Shown here: positions 23,642 to 34,744 of the stretch, piece by piece
How the letters are laid out: each line of letters starts with the position of its first letter
Numbering within the stretch: the stretch's first letter is position 1
Made by a program: the position numbers and the translations under genes
Notes under the pieces: generated by a model
What the model was told of the DNA's origin: nothing
Databases searched by the model: none
What the model saw: the letters and a program-made list of their open reading frames with translations, nothing else
NCBI GenBank assembly: GCA_029891385.1
Contig: CM057231.1
Coordinates: forward strand, 24,583,300 to 24,647,299
Direction of reading: 5' to 3'
Source: Erythroxylum novogranatense
Lineage: Eukaryota; Streptophyta; Magnoliopsida; Malpighiales; Erythroxylaceae
Length of the DNA: 64,000 nucleotides

Positions 23642-23654
23642 AATCAACATTTTT

Positions 23655-24299
23655 GTGCTTACGCTCCTTTCCCTGAAGTCCGACGATAGAGAGACTGTAC
23701 AACGAGGATTGGAATGGACTTAAGAAATTGACCACTTATGCCGCCCTACCAAGAGTGGGTAATCGTCTGAGTGATTTTGTTTCTGCTAGGCAGTCGCCAA
23801 TGCCAATTGTCAATTCCTATTGGACAGCACCCTGACTGAGTTGCTTGCTTCTAGCCTATATAGATATAGTTAGTTATACTTCTCTTTCACCATTTGATGG
23901 GATGGGCTGACTGTTCTGTATCTTTCCTCAAGCAGCCTCTATATATATAATTTTGTCTAACCTGAGAAAGGTTTCACTGTTTTACTATCAAAGTGACTGT
24001 AAGCTCATTTGTAAAGTTGAACATACAAAGCACTCGACAAAGCCATCCATAGCTGCCACCAATCAGTCCCGATCCAACATCTGTATAAATAAAAAAGGAT
24101 AGCCTAGGAATCTAGGATTAGCTTCTTCGCCTCTAATTAATGAACACGTAAATGTAACCTAGGAATCTAGGTTATATTTGTAATTACACAACCACCGAGC
24201 GACATGTTTAAAGTTTAAACCCCAGCTGATTGCTTCATTTGGCGGGTACGGAAAGAAACAGATTCACAGTCCCTCCCGAAAATAAAGGGCTAATTATTA
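23655..24299. other. Upstream region of CCCH gene
   Basis: No coding signal. A duplicated short motif CCTAGGAATCTAGG occurs at about 24103-24117 and 24157-24171. It could include distal control elements of the gene that follows. Confidence 0.45.
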
Positions 24300-24617
24300 A
24301 TAGCTTTTATATCGGTTATTATTAAAAAAGCAAATAAAGACAGAGAGAAATGAAAGTGCAAAAAATGAAAAAGTGAAAATCTAGCGAACAAGACCGTACT
24401 GTCTTAGAGAGAGAGGGTGTGGCAACTGGCAACTCCGTTACGGTTAAAAAGAGCAATCTCATTCTCAACTCCTCTCTCTTTTTCTCTTCACTTAGTCCAG
24501 TTTAGTGGGAGAGACACAACACTCGATCGAGCTCTTCTGATCCTCTAAGCTCCATTATAGAATAGTTCTTTTCTTTATCCAAGTGTACAGGCTTCTGAGG
24601 TAGAGAGTCAGCGAGAG
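24300..24617 (+). promoter_or_regulatory. Promoter and 5' leader of CCCH gene
   Basis: Just upstream of the start codon lies a pyrimidine-rich leader (TCTCTCTTTTTCTCTTC at about 24470) typical of plant 5' UTRs, preceded by GA-rich stretches. No clear TATA box is seen; AT-rich runs at 24300-24340 are the only candidates. The transcription start cannot be placed from sequence alone. Confidence 0.45.
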
Positions 24618-27600
24618 ATGGACTTGTACGGTCGTGGTCAAGCGATGAACGGGTCGCAATCGACTCAGCAACAAACCGATTGGAAACCCGCTGATGACGA
24701 AACGGGATTGGAAGGTGCTTTTATTGTTTTCTTCGCATCTTCATTTGAATTTTGGTTTAATTTCGCTCATATTTACTTCCTTTTCTTTAACCGTTCGGAG
24801 GCGCAAGCAAAATGATTTTGGTCTTCTAGGTATTTTGAAATGTAGTATTGAGAATTTGGGGTTAGTTTGGTTGTGCAGACTCTATGTGGCATTTGGGGTT
24901 GCCCAGTACTGAGTTATACCCGGAGCGATCGGGAGCACCCGACTGCGTGTACTATATGCGAACCGGGCTTTGTGGTTATGGAAATAGGTGCCATTACAAT
25001 CACCCTCGCGATCGTGCTGCGGTAAACTTTTAATCATTTGTCGGCATTTTACTGGTAATGTGTTTTTCCTATGTGGGTATGTTTCCGCACATTTAGGTGT
25101 CTGGTAAGGTTATGGAATTTTAGTCGTTCGCGTCTTGCATGAAATAAAGATGTTTGTTTGTTAAATATCTGAGGGAAAGTTACAGCATAATTCTTGAAAT
25201 TTTGTGTTGGAGTAGTTTAGAATGTTATTGTTGTTTGTGAATAAGTGATTCAGAAAACTAAATCTGTGTCCTCCTTCTTGGTCGGTTTTGGAAACTGCTT
25301 AGGTTGAGGCTGCTGTAAGAGCTACAAGGGACTATCCAGAACGAGTAGGAGAGCCCTCGTGCCAGGTGAATTGGCTGATGTGAATGTTGATCATCAGTAA
25401 CGTGGAAAGAATGCTTCCACACTTGTGTTAACATGCTATTGGTTCTTGTGATGGGCAGTTCTATGTGAAGACAGGAATCTGTAAATTTGGTGCATCTTGC
25501 AAGTTCCACCACCCAAAACACAGAGGTGGATCATCGAGCCATGTTGAACTGAATATGCATGGATACCCATTAAGACTGGTTTGATTTCTCATATTAAATT
25601 TCTTTTTCATATTTCAAATGTCTGTGGATTATGATCCCGCCATCCATGTACCAGTCCGCTGGTTTGTTTGTCAGTCTATATACGTGCGTCCAGTCAATAA
25701 TGCACACAACTGGGCATAATTCTGTATGAACAAAATAATTGTGGGTATTTGATTTTATAAACTGTTTGATGATATCTGTTGCATACTTTTCTCGTATTTT
25801 GACAGGGTGAGAAAGAATGCTCCTACTATTTGAAAACGGGGCAGTGCAAATTTGGTATAACTTGTAAATTCCATCATCCTCAACCGGCTGGTACATCAGT
25901 TCCAGCATCTGCACCACAATTTTATCAGCAGGTGCAGTCTCCTTCAATTCATTTACCTGACCAGTATGGGACCGCATCCACCAGCTTTAGGGGGAGGGCT
26001 CCTCTGTTACCTGGTTCATACTTGCAAGGGGCTTATGGTCCTCTTCTGTTTTCCCCTGGGCTAGTTCCTGTTCCAGGATGGAGCCCTTATTCGGTAATCC
26101 TATGATCTTAATTTCTTTGAGATGTGGTGGGAATTGTTATCTTGTTTCTCTTATTCTGTAAACGGATTCTGTGCTTCAGGCCCCTGTAAGCCCTGTGCTA
26201 TCTCCTGGTGCACAACCTGCAGTTGGAGCTACTTCTCTATATGGCATAACACAACTACAAGCTTCAACTCCGACACTAGCTGGACCTTACCTTTCTTTTT
26301 CTTCTTCTGTTGGCCACTCGAGTAGTAACCATAGGGAACAAACATTTCCAGAAAGGCCTGGTGAACCTGAATGTCGACACTACTTAAGAACTGGGGACTG
26401 TAAATATGGTTCATCTTGTAGATATCATCATCCTCATGATCAAGTTGTGCCAAGAACAAATTGCATCCTCAGTCCACTTGGTCTTCCTTTACGTCTGGTA
26501 TAGGAATACAGCCATTTTGGTTTTATATGGCCTATGTTAAATCTTCAATTATTCAGAATAGACTCATTCACATTGTTGAATAAATGTCAAATTCTCTGTT
26601 TATTCTTTTTTAGATTACATTGCTTGAAATGAAAGTATCATGTCATGATGTTAATTTCCCATGTTTCAAAGAGTTTTCAGTTTATCCTGTAGTTATATTG
26701 CATTGTAGTCCTTCCTTTCTTGTTTTTGATGGTTATTTCGTGTTCTGCTGTTTGTGAGATTTATCGCTGTACTTTAAAATACAATTGAATGCTGTTGAGA
26801 GGTGCAGTTTCTATGCTTGCAGTTGTCTTGCTTTGAAAAGTATAATCTCTTGTACCATCGGATACGTACATAGTTGCCATGTACCCTGGGTTCAATTTAG
26901 GTCTGAATTACATAATTGCCTCATTTTTTGGTTGTCACAGGGTTAGATTGCAGAGCATTGCTAGTTCACAATCATTCAGTTAAGAGTAACTATCTTAGAT
27001 TCTGCCATGGTCATTAGGCATGCGTTCTGATCTCAAATGTGGAATGAGCTAGAGTTGGTAAACTAAGGTTTAAGGGTGTGTCTGGGTGGACAAAACCATT
27101 CTCACGATGGACCTAAGCTTTGGTTGGGACGGGAACTTGGTCTAGTCAACCTGTGTGAATACATAATTTGATCCCCTCATAATGTCATCTTAGGCATGTC
27201 AATAAATGGTTAATATTGAGCATATGTTTGACATATCAACTTTTCGTCAACAATTTTTAGCACTCTTTGTGGCACTTGATATTGTTGAGATGCAGTCTCT
27301 GAGCACGTCAACATAGTTATTGTTGTTACAATATCTTAATATTATGCATATTCATGTCAACAGGGAGCTCAACCATGTTCGTTCTATTTGCAAAATGGGC
27401 GCTGCAAGTTTGGGTCCACGTGCAAATTTGATCACCCAATGGGAACATTGAGATACAGTCCATCGGCGTCATCTCTCATTGACGTACCAGTTGCTCCTTA
27501 TCCAGTTGGGTCTTTGTTTGCTACTCTGGCCCCCTCCTCCTCTTCTGCTGGACTGAGACGTGAACTGATTTCTGGTACCAAAAAGGATCCCTATTTGAGC

Positions 27601-27687
27601 AGAATTCCTTCTACTGGGAACACATCCAGCAGTTCAGTTGGGTTGATCTTCTCTCAGGCTGGATCAGTTCCTCTTTCTGATCTGTGA
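24618..27687 (+). CDS. CCCH zinc-finger protein, ZFN type, 7 exons
   Basis: Exons: 24618-24714, 24879-25021, 25303-25365, 25459-25578, 25806-26093, 26180-26497, 27364-27687. All six introns are GT-AG, and the joined frame is 1353 nt, 450 residues. Five fingers of exact form C-x8-C-x5-C-x3-H lie at residues 55-74, 100-119, 146-165, 302-321 and 348-367, grouped three plus two with a Pro/Ser/Gly-rich linker. Motifs YPER.G.P before fingers 1, 2 and 4 and the start [15 protein letters not shown] fit the plant ZFN/CCCH32-33-58 group. Family members bind RNA or nucleic acid and are linked to RNA regulation in nucleus or cytoplasm; the precise role here is inferred. Intron 3 splits finger 2 directly after CQ, so predictors may miss it. 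This is the only intact host gene in the window. Confidence 0.95.
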
Positions 27688-28520
27688 TTTTCAGGTCAGA
27701 CTTTTGTTCCTTTAAATAGTGACAGAAACACAAAACAAAGCTTCGTACAAGTTGATTTGCAACAATGTTATCATTCACCTATCTTGTGGATGTGGTATCC
27801 CTAGCCATTTATATATTCTCTTTGTAGGGCTGAGTAATTATAATTCTGCAGAAAAGGTTTGCCAAGCAATCTGATTTAGCTTTTACCTAAGACCGTCTGT
27901 ATGCGCTCGTTCCATACCATCTATAGTACATCAATAAGCACCAAGAAGCAGGCCACCGGTGGCTTCTCTTATTTAGCTTGCAAATAATCTGAGCAGATCA
28001 TTCTGCCAACATCTCATGGATCTTTGGATCTGGTCTTTATTTGGATTTTAAAAGTTCTTGCAATGAGAATCGCGCAACACTTGGGCAAGATTACTATCAA
28101 CACCACTTCCTTGTAGTTTGCAGAAATTTTCTAGTTTTGAAGCCCTAGACTTGGCCCGTTGAATCCAATGGGGCAGTTTTTTGGGGCCTACTCTTTTGGG
28201 GCATTTACAGAAACACTTTTGAGGACTGTTGGTAGACATGCAATTGTTGTGCTACTGTAATATCTGTAGGAATTTAATCATTTGTTATGTTCTCGTCTTC
28301 CGCAAAGTGAGGAATATGTTTTTCCTATTTGAATGCTCTGTATTTATCTCCCTTTGTATTTGGTACGTACATTGCATTTTTAGCTTGCTGTAAACTTCTA
28401 GGGTATATATATAAAGCATTACATACATGCCTCTACCCGTCATGTTATTATGTCTTGCAATTTGAATGGGTGATGTTATTGTGTGCTCCATGGGAATTCA
28501 GCAGCTTGTGTTGACAACTT
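27688..28520 (+). other. Probable 3' UTR and downstream of CCCH gene
   Basis: Non-coding sequence after the TGA stop at 27685-27687. A possible alternative acceptor (TTTTCAG|GT at about 27689-27695) lies just past the stop. No strong AATAAA signal was identified, so the transcript end is uncertain. Confidence 0.4.
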
Positions 28521-29675
28521 GGGTTGGGCGGATCAGAATCGTTTCTAAAGATTGCTTGGGTTAAACAGCCCAAATCCCATAAAAAGAATAAGAAGCCCAT
28601 AGAGCTTCATAGCAAATTTCTTTATATTTATTTTTCACATCGTTTTTGAATTTACTTTGATTAATAGATATGAACTACTTTCCAACATTTCCACTTACAA
28701 CTTATCCTTTCTCTTTAAAATTATTTTCATAACAGATCAACTAAGGATCTCTACTCTTCTTCTGGGAAAAAGGTTTTGTTACTGCCATGATTGCATGATT
28801 TGAACTAGGATGAGAGGACAATAATTTCAAAACTTATTGATCACTTTAGATCATTTTACGAAATTAGAATTTGGAGTGGAAAAATCAGACGTTGCATATA
28901 GCTATTATCATGACTTTGGATGGGGTAGGCTTTAAAATGGTGGGCTCACATGTTTTGTGTACACCATAATTGTTAGCCACAACGTTACATCTATTGGCCT
29001 TTACTTCCCCTTTTGCTCACTTCAACTATCAGGTTTCACAAAGCATTTATCCAGCTTTTTAAACTTTGATACCTGTTACTCTTGGATTCTTGTGGGCTTC
29101 TTTCAATTTTGGGCGCTATTGTTGTTTCCTCTAACGAAAGGTGCACTCGATACCAGTGTATTGACCTTCAGACTTGCGAATAGTGCTGTAGTTTTTTTCT
29201 TTAAAATGGTGAAATCATTTCAAGGCCTAAGTGTCTAAAAAGACAGATGCATTATCTTCTATTTGAAAGTGAGTTCCCCTTTACATAAGAGTGTATAACT
29301 TAAAGTATACACGGGGATTCATTCCCTGTTTAAAGAAAATGAAGAGTTGAAATTTTGTTGATTGTTGATTGCTGGTGGGTGTAAGATGGTTGGTTGTTGA
29401 AAGGTGTGAGTCCTATCTTAGTAAGGAGTGGGTTGGCTGGCAGTTAAAGTACAGTGCAGTATATCATTTTCTCCAAAGATGATAATATTCTTTTTAAGAC
29501 CTAGATTTTAGGCACGTATGTAAATGTAGAAGTCTCACAATTGCTTTTTTTCAGGGTTGCACATTTATCATCTAAATACTCAATCATTGCACACTAATTG
29601 CCGCAAAATCCTATCAAATTTGTACAAAAGGTCTCACGATTGTGGCTTTTGGTCGTTCCTTAATGTCATGCTAGT
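28521..29675. other. Intergenic DNA, no gene seen
   Basis: AT-rich sequence with short open frames only (for example 28957-29238) that show no domain or codon pattern worth calling. Confidence 0.5.
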
Positions 29676-30352
29676 TGATACAAAGATCACCTTAGGACTC
29701 GGACTTTTAACGAAGTTGATCACTGATACCCTTTGCACGATAATCTCGCTTAGGTTCGCTTAAGCAAGACTTTAACTTTTAACAACCCTCGAAGTATTTA
29801 CCTCACACCCTCGAAGAAACAATGCTACAAAGATAATAAGAAAATAAAAATAATAAGAAAACAAGAGAGATACGGTAAAATCAACCTTTATATTATTTTC
29901 CCTCAAAAGAATACAAGAAATGGTCTTTCTGACTGAATGAGGAGAGCAAAACTCAAATAAGATATATATAGACACTCTAGCTTGGAAGACAAGTTACATT
30001 CAGAATCCTACTTAAACTGAGCTGGCTAAGATCGTGAGAAAATCAAGTCTATCTCTATCAGATTACATCAAATGGACTAATTGGATAACACCTCTATCCA
30101 AGTAGGACTCTAATTGATAAGATAGAATCTACAAGATAACAGAAACATAGAGTTTACATTTAAATAGGAAACTAACATCCTTATCCTCAAAGATCTCCGC
30201 TATCTTTAGATGTTGAGTCCCACTGCAACTCTAACTCCTAGTTGTCGCCACATCATCCAAGATCTCTCTATGATCTCTATCTGCTGATGATGCAGTGTGA
30301 TCTTGCTGAAGCCCACATAGCACACTAACCTGATCCAATACTTCCCACAACA
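29676..30352 (-). repeat. Gypsy LTR copy, minus orientation
   Basis: Minus strand reads TGTTGTGGGAAG to CTTTGTATCA. The low-coordinate 470 bp matches 32507-32977 throughout (shared GCTTAAGCAAGACTT, CAACCCTCGAAG, AATGAGGAGAGCAAAACTC). It is TG...CA bounded, about 677 bp, with no coding sequence attached in the same sense. It may be a solo LTR or one end of the rearranged element that follows. Confidence 0.75.
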
Positions 30353-30399
30353 AATCTGCTAGCCGTGGTTCATAGGCCAAGTTCTTAGTCCATCAAGTA

Positions 30400-30994
30400 C
30401 TTAGCCTGGATCGAGTTAATCTCCACAAAATATGAGATTCTACTAAAATTCATACTAATTTTGATCCTACTCGCCCATGTTTGCTTTAGTATTTTTGCAT
30501 GCCTCCCTTATGTGTGTAAACTAGCCAACCTTCCACCTAAGGCATATCGTGAGGGTTGCTGAGAAGTGCTCTGAAGTTTAAGGGTCTAACAAACATTCAC
30601 TCAATGATTGAATTCACTCAGAGCAGAGAGCTTTAAGAGTTGAGAGCTTTTGCGGGACTGTAAGGGCTTCGAGTAGGGAGTTCCATGTAAGTGCTTTGAG
30701 AAGGAGGTACTTGTATCTTTTGCTAACATTTTTTTGAGAGTTAATGAAAGATAAGCTTCGGCTATTTATTATATCTCTTGTTGCTTTTTTTACTCTGTTA
30801 TACTCTTGTGTTATTTTGTGAGAGAAACATTTTAAACACTTGTGTGCGCGTGAGTGTTCGAGGGCTAACAGATTTGTTCAGCTATATTCATGTGAGAAGG
30901 CTAAATCTTGCTTAAACGGATCTAAGCGGGACTGTTATGCAAAGGTGGGCGCGATTTGGGTAAAAATTCGAGTCCAAAGCAGACCTTTGTGACA
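30400..30994 (+). repeat. Gypsy 5' LTR, plus orientation, start unclear
   Basis: Sequence directly before a PBS and gag, ending AAGCAGACCTTTGTGACA. Its last 300 bp has the same order of motifs (TCTTGCTTAA.CGGA, TGCAAAGG, GTCCAAAGCA) as the reverse complement of 32507-32800 but is clearly diverged. The 5' boundary could not be fixed. Confidence 0.55.
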
Positions 30995-31009
30995 CCTAGT
31001 ATTAGAGCC
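30995..31009 (+). other. Degenerate primer binding site
   Basis: CCTAGTATTAGAGCC follows the LTR end and matches the tRNA-iMet site TGGTATCAGAGCC apart from a few changes. Confidence 0.7.
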
Positions 31010-31127
31010 TAATTTTGGTATGACGGTAAGTAACTTGATAAAACGAGTGATTAGGGTAGAGGTATTCATTAGATTGATTCTTGCGGAAGCAGAGGAGGTC
31101 CCATCCTACCAATCACCATTTGAGGCG

Positions 31128-32245
31128 ATGGAGGATTAGATTTGACAGTTGCAACAACAGGTGGTGGATTTGTTGAAGGCACACGAGGAGGCCTAGTTCT
31201 AGATCACAGTGCTGAGGCGTGCCATTGCAACATATGCTGGTCGTGCGGAAAGCTCATCACCAAAACCTTCAACGGTGAAGGTATATGAACCTAAGGTGCT
31301 CGAAAGGGTGCAGAACGCTAAGGTGCTTGAGAATTTCTTACGGGATATAGAGCAGTACTTTGCGACTACTAGGGTGCCCGATACTAAGAAGATCAAAGTG
31401 ACAACCATGTACTTAGATGGGGATGCCAAGCTCTGGTGGAGGACAAGGACCTCTGCAGAGATTAGTACTGGTAGAACTCCCGTGGATACGTGAGAGCTCA
31501 TGAAGAAGGAGTTAAATGATCAATTTCTTCTGTTGAATACTTCATTGGCTTGCAAGGGATGCCTTGAAGAAACTAAAACAAGAAGGTTCGGTAAGAGATT
31601 ATGTTAAGTCTTTTAGTTCTCTATTACTTGATATTGAAAACATGTGAAACGAGAATAAGTTTTTCAACTTTTTGTCCGGGTTACAATCGTGGGTACAAAT
31701 AGAGTTACAGAGGCAAAATATGAAGGACGTAGTTCATGTAATCGCGACCGCTGATACTTTGGTAGACTTTCGAGCTATAAAGGAAACTAAGGCAAACTCC
31801 TCTAATTCTGTGAAGGGAAAAGGCCATGCTCAACAGGAGAATATCGAGAGAAAGAAGAAGAAGAATTCCAAGAAGGGAGACTTCAAGGGAAAAAGCAAGC
31901 AAAATGGTGGCTCTGAGAGTGGGGAGATGTTCTCCAAAAAGGGCAAGATTGCTTGTTATTTATGCAGTGGATCACATTATGCAAGAGAATATCCGAGGAA
32001 AGAGAAGCTAAACACCCTGATAGTTGAAGAAGAGGGAGATCTTCGGATGATGCGGTGCTAAATTGGATTGTGTTGTTGAATGCAATTAGTAAAGAACTTA
32101 ATCCCTATGATGATCTAACGTATGCGAGAATACAGGTTAAGGGGATAAAGGTGATTGTGATGATAGATACGGGTGTGTCACATTCCTTCGTGGCAGAAAG
32201 GATGGTGCCCAAGTTGGGGTTTAGAGTGTCAAAGACCACGACAAA
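31128..32245 (+). pseudogene. Gypsy gag and protease fragment
   Basis: The gag domain reads FLRDIEQYFATTRVP, MYLDGDAKLWWRTR (about 31430) and, after frameshifts, FLSGLQSWVQIELQRQ, then a lysine-rich region. The zinc knuckle CYLCSGSHYAREYP (about 31955) has its last Cys changed to Tyr. The protease follows with the active site MIDTGVSHSFV (about 32160) and GFRV. Homology stops abruptly near 32245 before RT, where minus-strand gag sequence of a second copy begins. Stops interrupt the N-terminus, at 31491 and near 31646. Confidence 0.85.
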
Positions 32246-32480
32246 GTTACGAACCCATCTCATGCCTGGCCATCGCATGTTTGAGCACCAACGGATCATA
32301 GATCATCTCCTTACGAGCCTTTATCTGTTCTTTGAGCGCTCTCATAGTTGCTTGAAGCTTCCTCTCCAAGGCTGCAATACATTCCAAAAAAGGAACTACT
32401 CCCTCATTTGTCGGGGCTAGAGACTCAAGAATCACCTATATTTTGATAACCCTTTTCATCAAATTACTTCTACCAGCCAT
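32240..32480 (-). pseudogene. Gypsy gag N-terminus, minus strand
   Basis: On the minus strand MAGRSNLMKR starts at 32480, 12 bases after a PBS-like site. After an in-frame stop it continues VPFLECIAALERKLQATM and EQIKARKEM, a helical N-terminal gag region. It runs head-on into the plus-strand protease fragment near 32245. Confidence 0.7.
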
Positions 32481-32491
32481 CACTCTAAATT

Positions 32492-32506
32492 GGCTCAGAT
32501 ACTAGT
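32492..32506 (-). other. Primer binding site, minus orientation
   Basis: Minus strand ACTAGTATCTGAGCC resembles the tRNA-iMet site and lies between the minus LTR and the minus gag start. Confidence 0.65.
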
Positions 32507-32977
32507 TGTCACAAAGATTTGCTTTGGACTGGAACTTCTACTGAAGTTGATCACCAACACCCTTTGCACGATAATCCTACTAGGTCCGCTTAAGCAAGAC
32601 TTCAACGTTCAACAACCCTCGAAGTGTTTACCTCGCACCTTCGAAGAAACAATGCTACGAAGGCAATAAGAAAATAAAAGCAACCAGAAATAAAAGAGAT
32701 ACGGTAAAATCAACCTTTATATTACTTTCCCTCAAAATAATACAAGGAATGCTCTTTTTGATTGAATGAGGAGAGCAAAACTCGAATGAGCTATATATGG
32801 GCGCTCTGGCTTGGAAGCCAAGTGATATTCATAATTCTACTTAAATTGAACTGCCTAGGATCATGTTAAGATCATGTCTATTTCTATAAGATTTTATCAC
32901 ATCGACTAATTGAATAACACCCCTATCTAAGTAGGATTCTAACTGATAAGAAAGTATCTACAAGATAACAGAAATGG
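32507..32977 (-). repeat. Gypsy 5' LTR, minus orientation, truncated
   Basis: Matches 29676-30150 in the same orientation. Homology ends near ACAAGATAACAGAAA at about 32975, so the outer part is missing. It ends (minus sense) CTTTGTGACA next to the PBS. Confidence 0.75.
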
Positions 32978-33287
32978 AGGAAGAGAGATTTTAATTTTTT
33001 TTAATTTTTGTAGAAAAGTCTCCATATTTTTTAAATTTTTGGTACCGGTCGATATTTGGTCAGTATTTTGAATACCGATCAATGTCAACTGGTACCATCT
33101 AAAACAGGTCGGTACCGATCGATATTTAAACCCAGTATGATCTACCCTTTGTTTTGTATCAGTTTTGGTCCGGCACGATACGTACCGGATAATATGAAAC
33201 GATATTCACAATCCTGGCTACACCCACGTTCCTAGGGTACAACTTTTGAAAGTATTATTTTTTATATACAATAACTCAAACTTGTCG
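32978..33287. other. Non-coding DNA with GGTACCGRTCGATATTT repeats
   Basis: The motif GGTACCGGTCGATATTT (about 33041) recurs as GGTACCGATCGATATTT (about 33111), with GGTACCATC, TACCGATCAAT and ACGTACCGGAT nearby. It looks like a small dispersed repeat with internal palindromes; class unknown. Confidence 0.5.
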
Positions 33288-33296
33288 AAAAAATAA

Positions 33297-34735
33297 GTAA
33301 AAGGTAAAATTTGTCCCAAAAAATTTCATAAAATATATAAGTTAGCTCCAACTATTATGTGTAGTACTAATTCACTCCAAATATTTATAAAATAGAGCAA
33401 TTTACTTTAAAAAATTACTTCCTCATCTTTTTATTAGTTAAGGTGTCGCTCTCATTATTTAAAAACGTATAAGATGTTAAATCAACGATTATGTCGACCT
33501 ATCAGCTAACATGTTTATTTAATTTTATTTTGAAAATTTTAATTTTAATTTTTAAAATAAAATAATATCACTATTCTAATTACACTCAAAATACCTAACA
33601 CCTATATTCTAGAAATCCCTACCCGATACTCATCTTTGTATTTTTCTTCTAATCTTTACGAAACCTTCTTTCCTCTCGTATGGAAATCTCACTTGTCAGC
33701 GCCTTTGCATGAAATTATAATCTATCCATTCTTATCTTGAATAATTATAGACATTCACTTCCTTTTATTGTTAAACTCTAACAACTTAAGAATTTTTTAT
33801 TCTCTCACAGATTCCTTTGCGAGAGGTAAGTTCTTAAGAAAAAGAAATAATTCCCTAGAATTGGTGGATAAAAACATTGAATGAACTAATAAATTTTTAG
33901 TTCAAAACATCACCTTTCAATCACTTGTCAAGGTATGTATATCTTTTCCAAATAAACACGTTTGATTAATTTCACTTGAAAAACTTTAAACCAAATTTTT
34001 TGGCAGCAATAACCAAAGCCCCTTCATCAAGTAAGTCTACTTCATGCTTAATTTTTCTTATCTCTTTTTTCTTCATAGTAACAACAAACTTGCAAACTAC
34101 TAATATTGAAAACATAATAATATGGCATCTGCATTAGGTTCTTTCACAAAATTGCATCTATAAGACGACTATCCTTAAAATTAAATCCATTTATTACTAG
34201 TTTCAAATCTTTCTCATCTTTTGTTGTAACAACTATCTCTAGTTGAATTTCGGATGCTCCTATATGATTCTCCTATGATTTACATCGTTCGCTTCTATAT
34301 ATGGAACTATTAGATATTTATGAATCCTAGTCGTCTAAGTCTAGAGCCATTTATTTTAAAGAGGGGAAAGAAAGAAAGTAATTGTATATATTGGGGAAGA
34401 GTGTTAGGTTAGGAATTTCTGGAGTATAAGTATCGGGTATTTTGAATTTAATCAGATTATTACAATTATTTTTATTTTAAAAATTTTAGAAACCTTTAAA
34501 GAATAAAAATTAAATAATAAATAACATGTTAGCATATTTGCTAATCTAGCATGCCATATGTTTTCAAATAATAAAGGTCTTATGTCCAACTAACAAAAGT
34601 TGATGGAGCAACTCTTTTTCGGACAAACTATTCTATTTTATAAATTTTAGGGGTGAATTAGTACCATAAATAACAATAGGGATTAACTTAGACATTTTAT
34701 GAAATGTTAAGGGGAAAATTGTACCCTTTTACCCA
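33297..34735. mobile_element. Mutator-like element with long inverted repeats
   Basis: About 340 bp at the left (33297-33635) matches the reverse complement of the right (34400-34735). Shared landmarks are TTTCATAAAAT, GGTACTAATTCAC/TAGTACTAATTCAC, TTTATAAAATAGA, GCTAACATGTT and CCCGATAC. A 9-bp direct repeat AAAAAATAA flanks it (33288-33296, 34736-34744). Long TIRs with a 9-bp duplication indicate a MULE. No transposase is visible, so it is non-autonomous; the inner 760 bp is unidentified. The TIR arms are roughly 70% identical, implying an old insertion. Confidence 0.8.
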
Positions 34736-34744
34736 AAAAAATAA

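Noticed and set aside
28048..28239. 63-residue minus-strand frame downstream of the CCCH gene
   Set aside because: Lies in the probable 3' UTR, no domain, no conserved context.
31199..31501. Minus-strand frame of 100 codons
   Set aside because: Shadow of the plus-strand gag, which has clear domain motifs.
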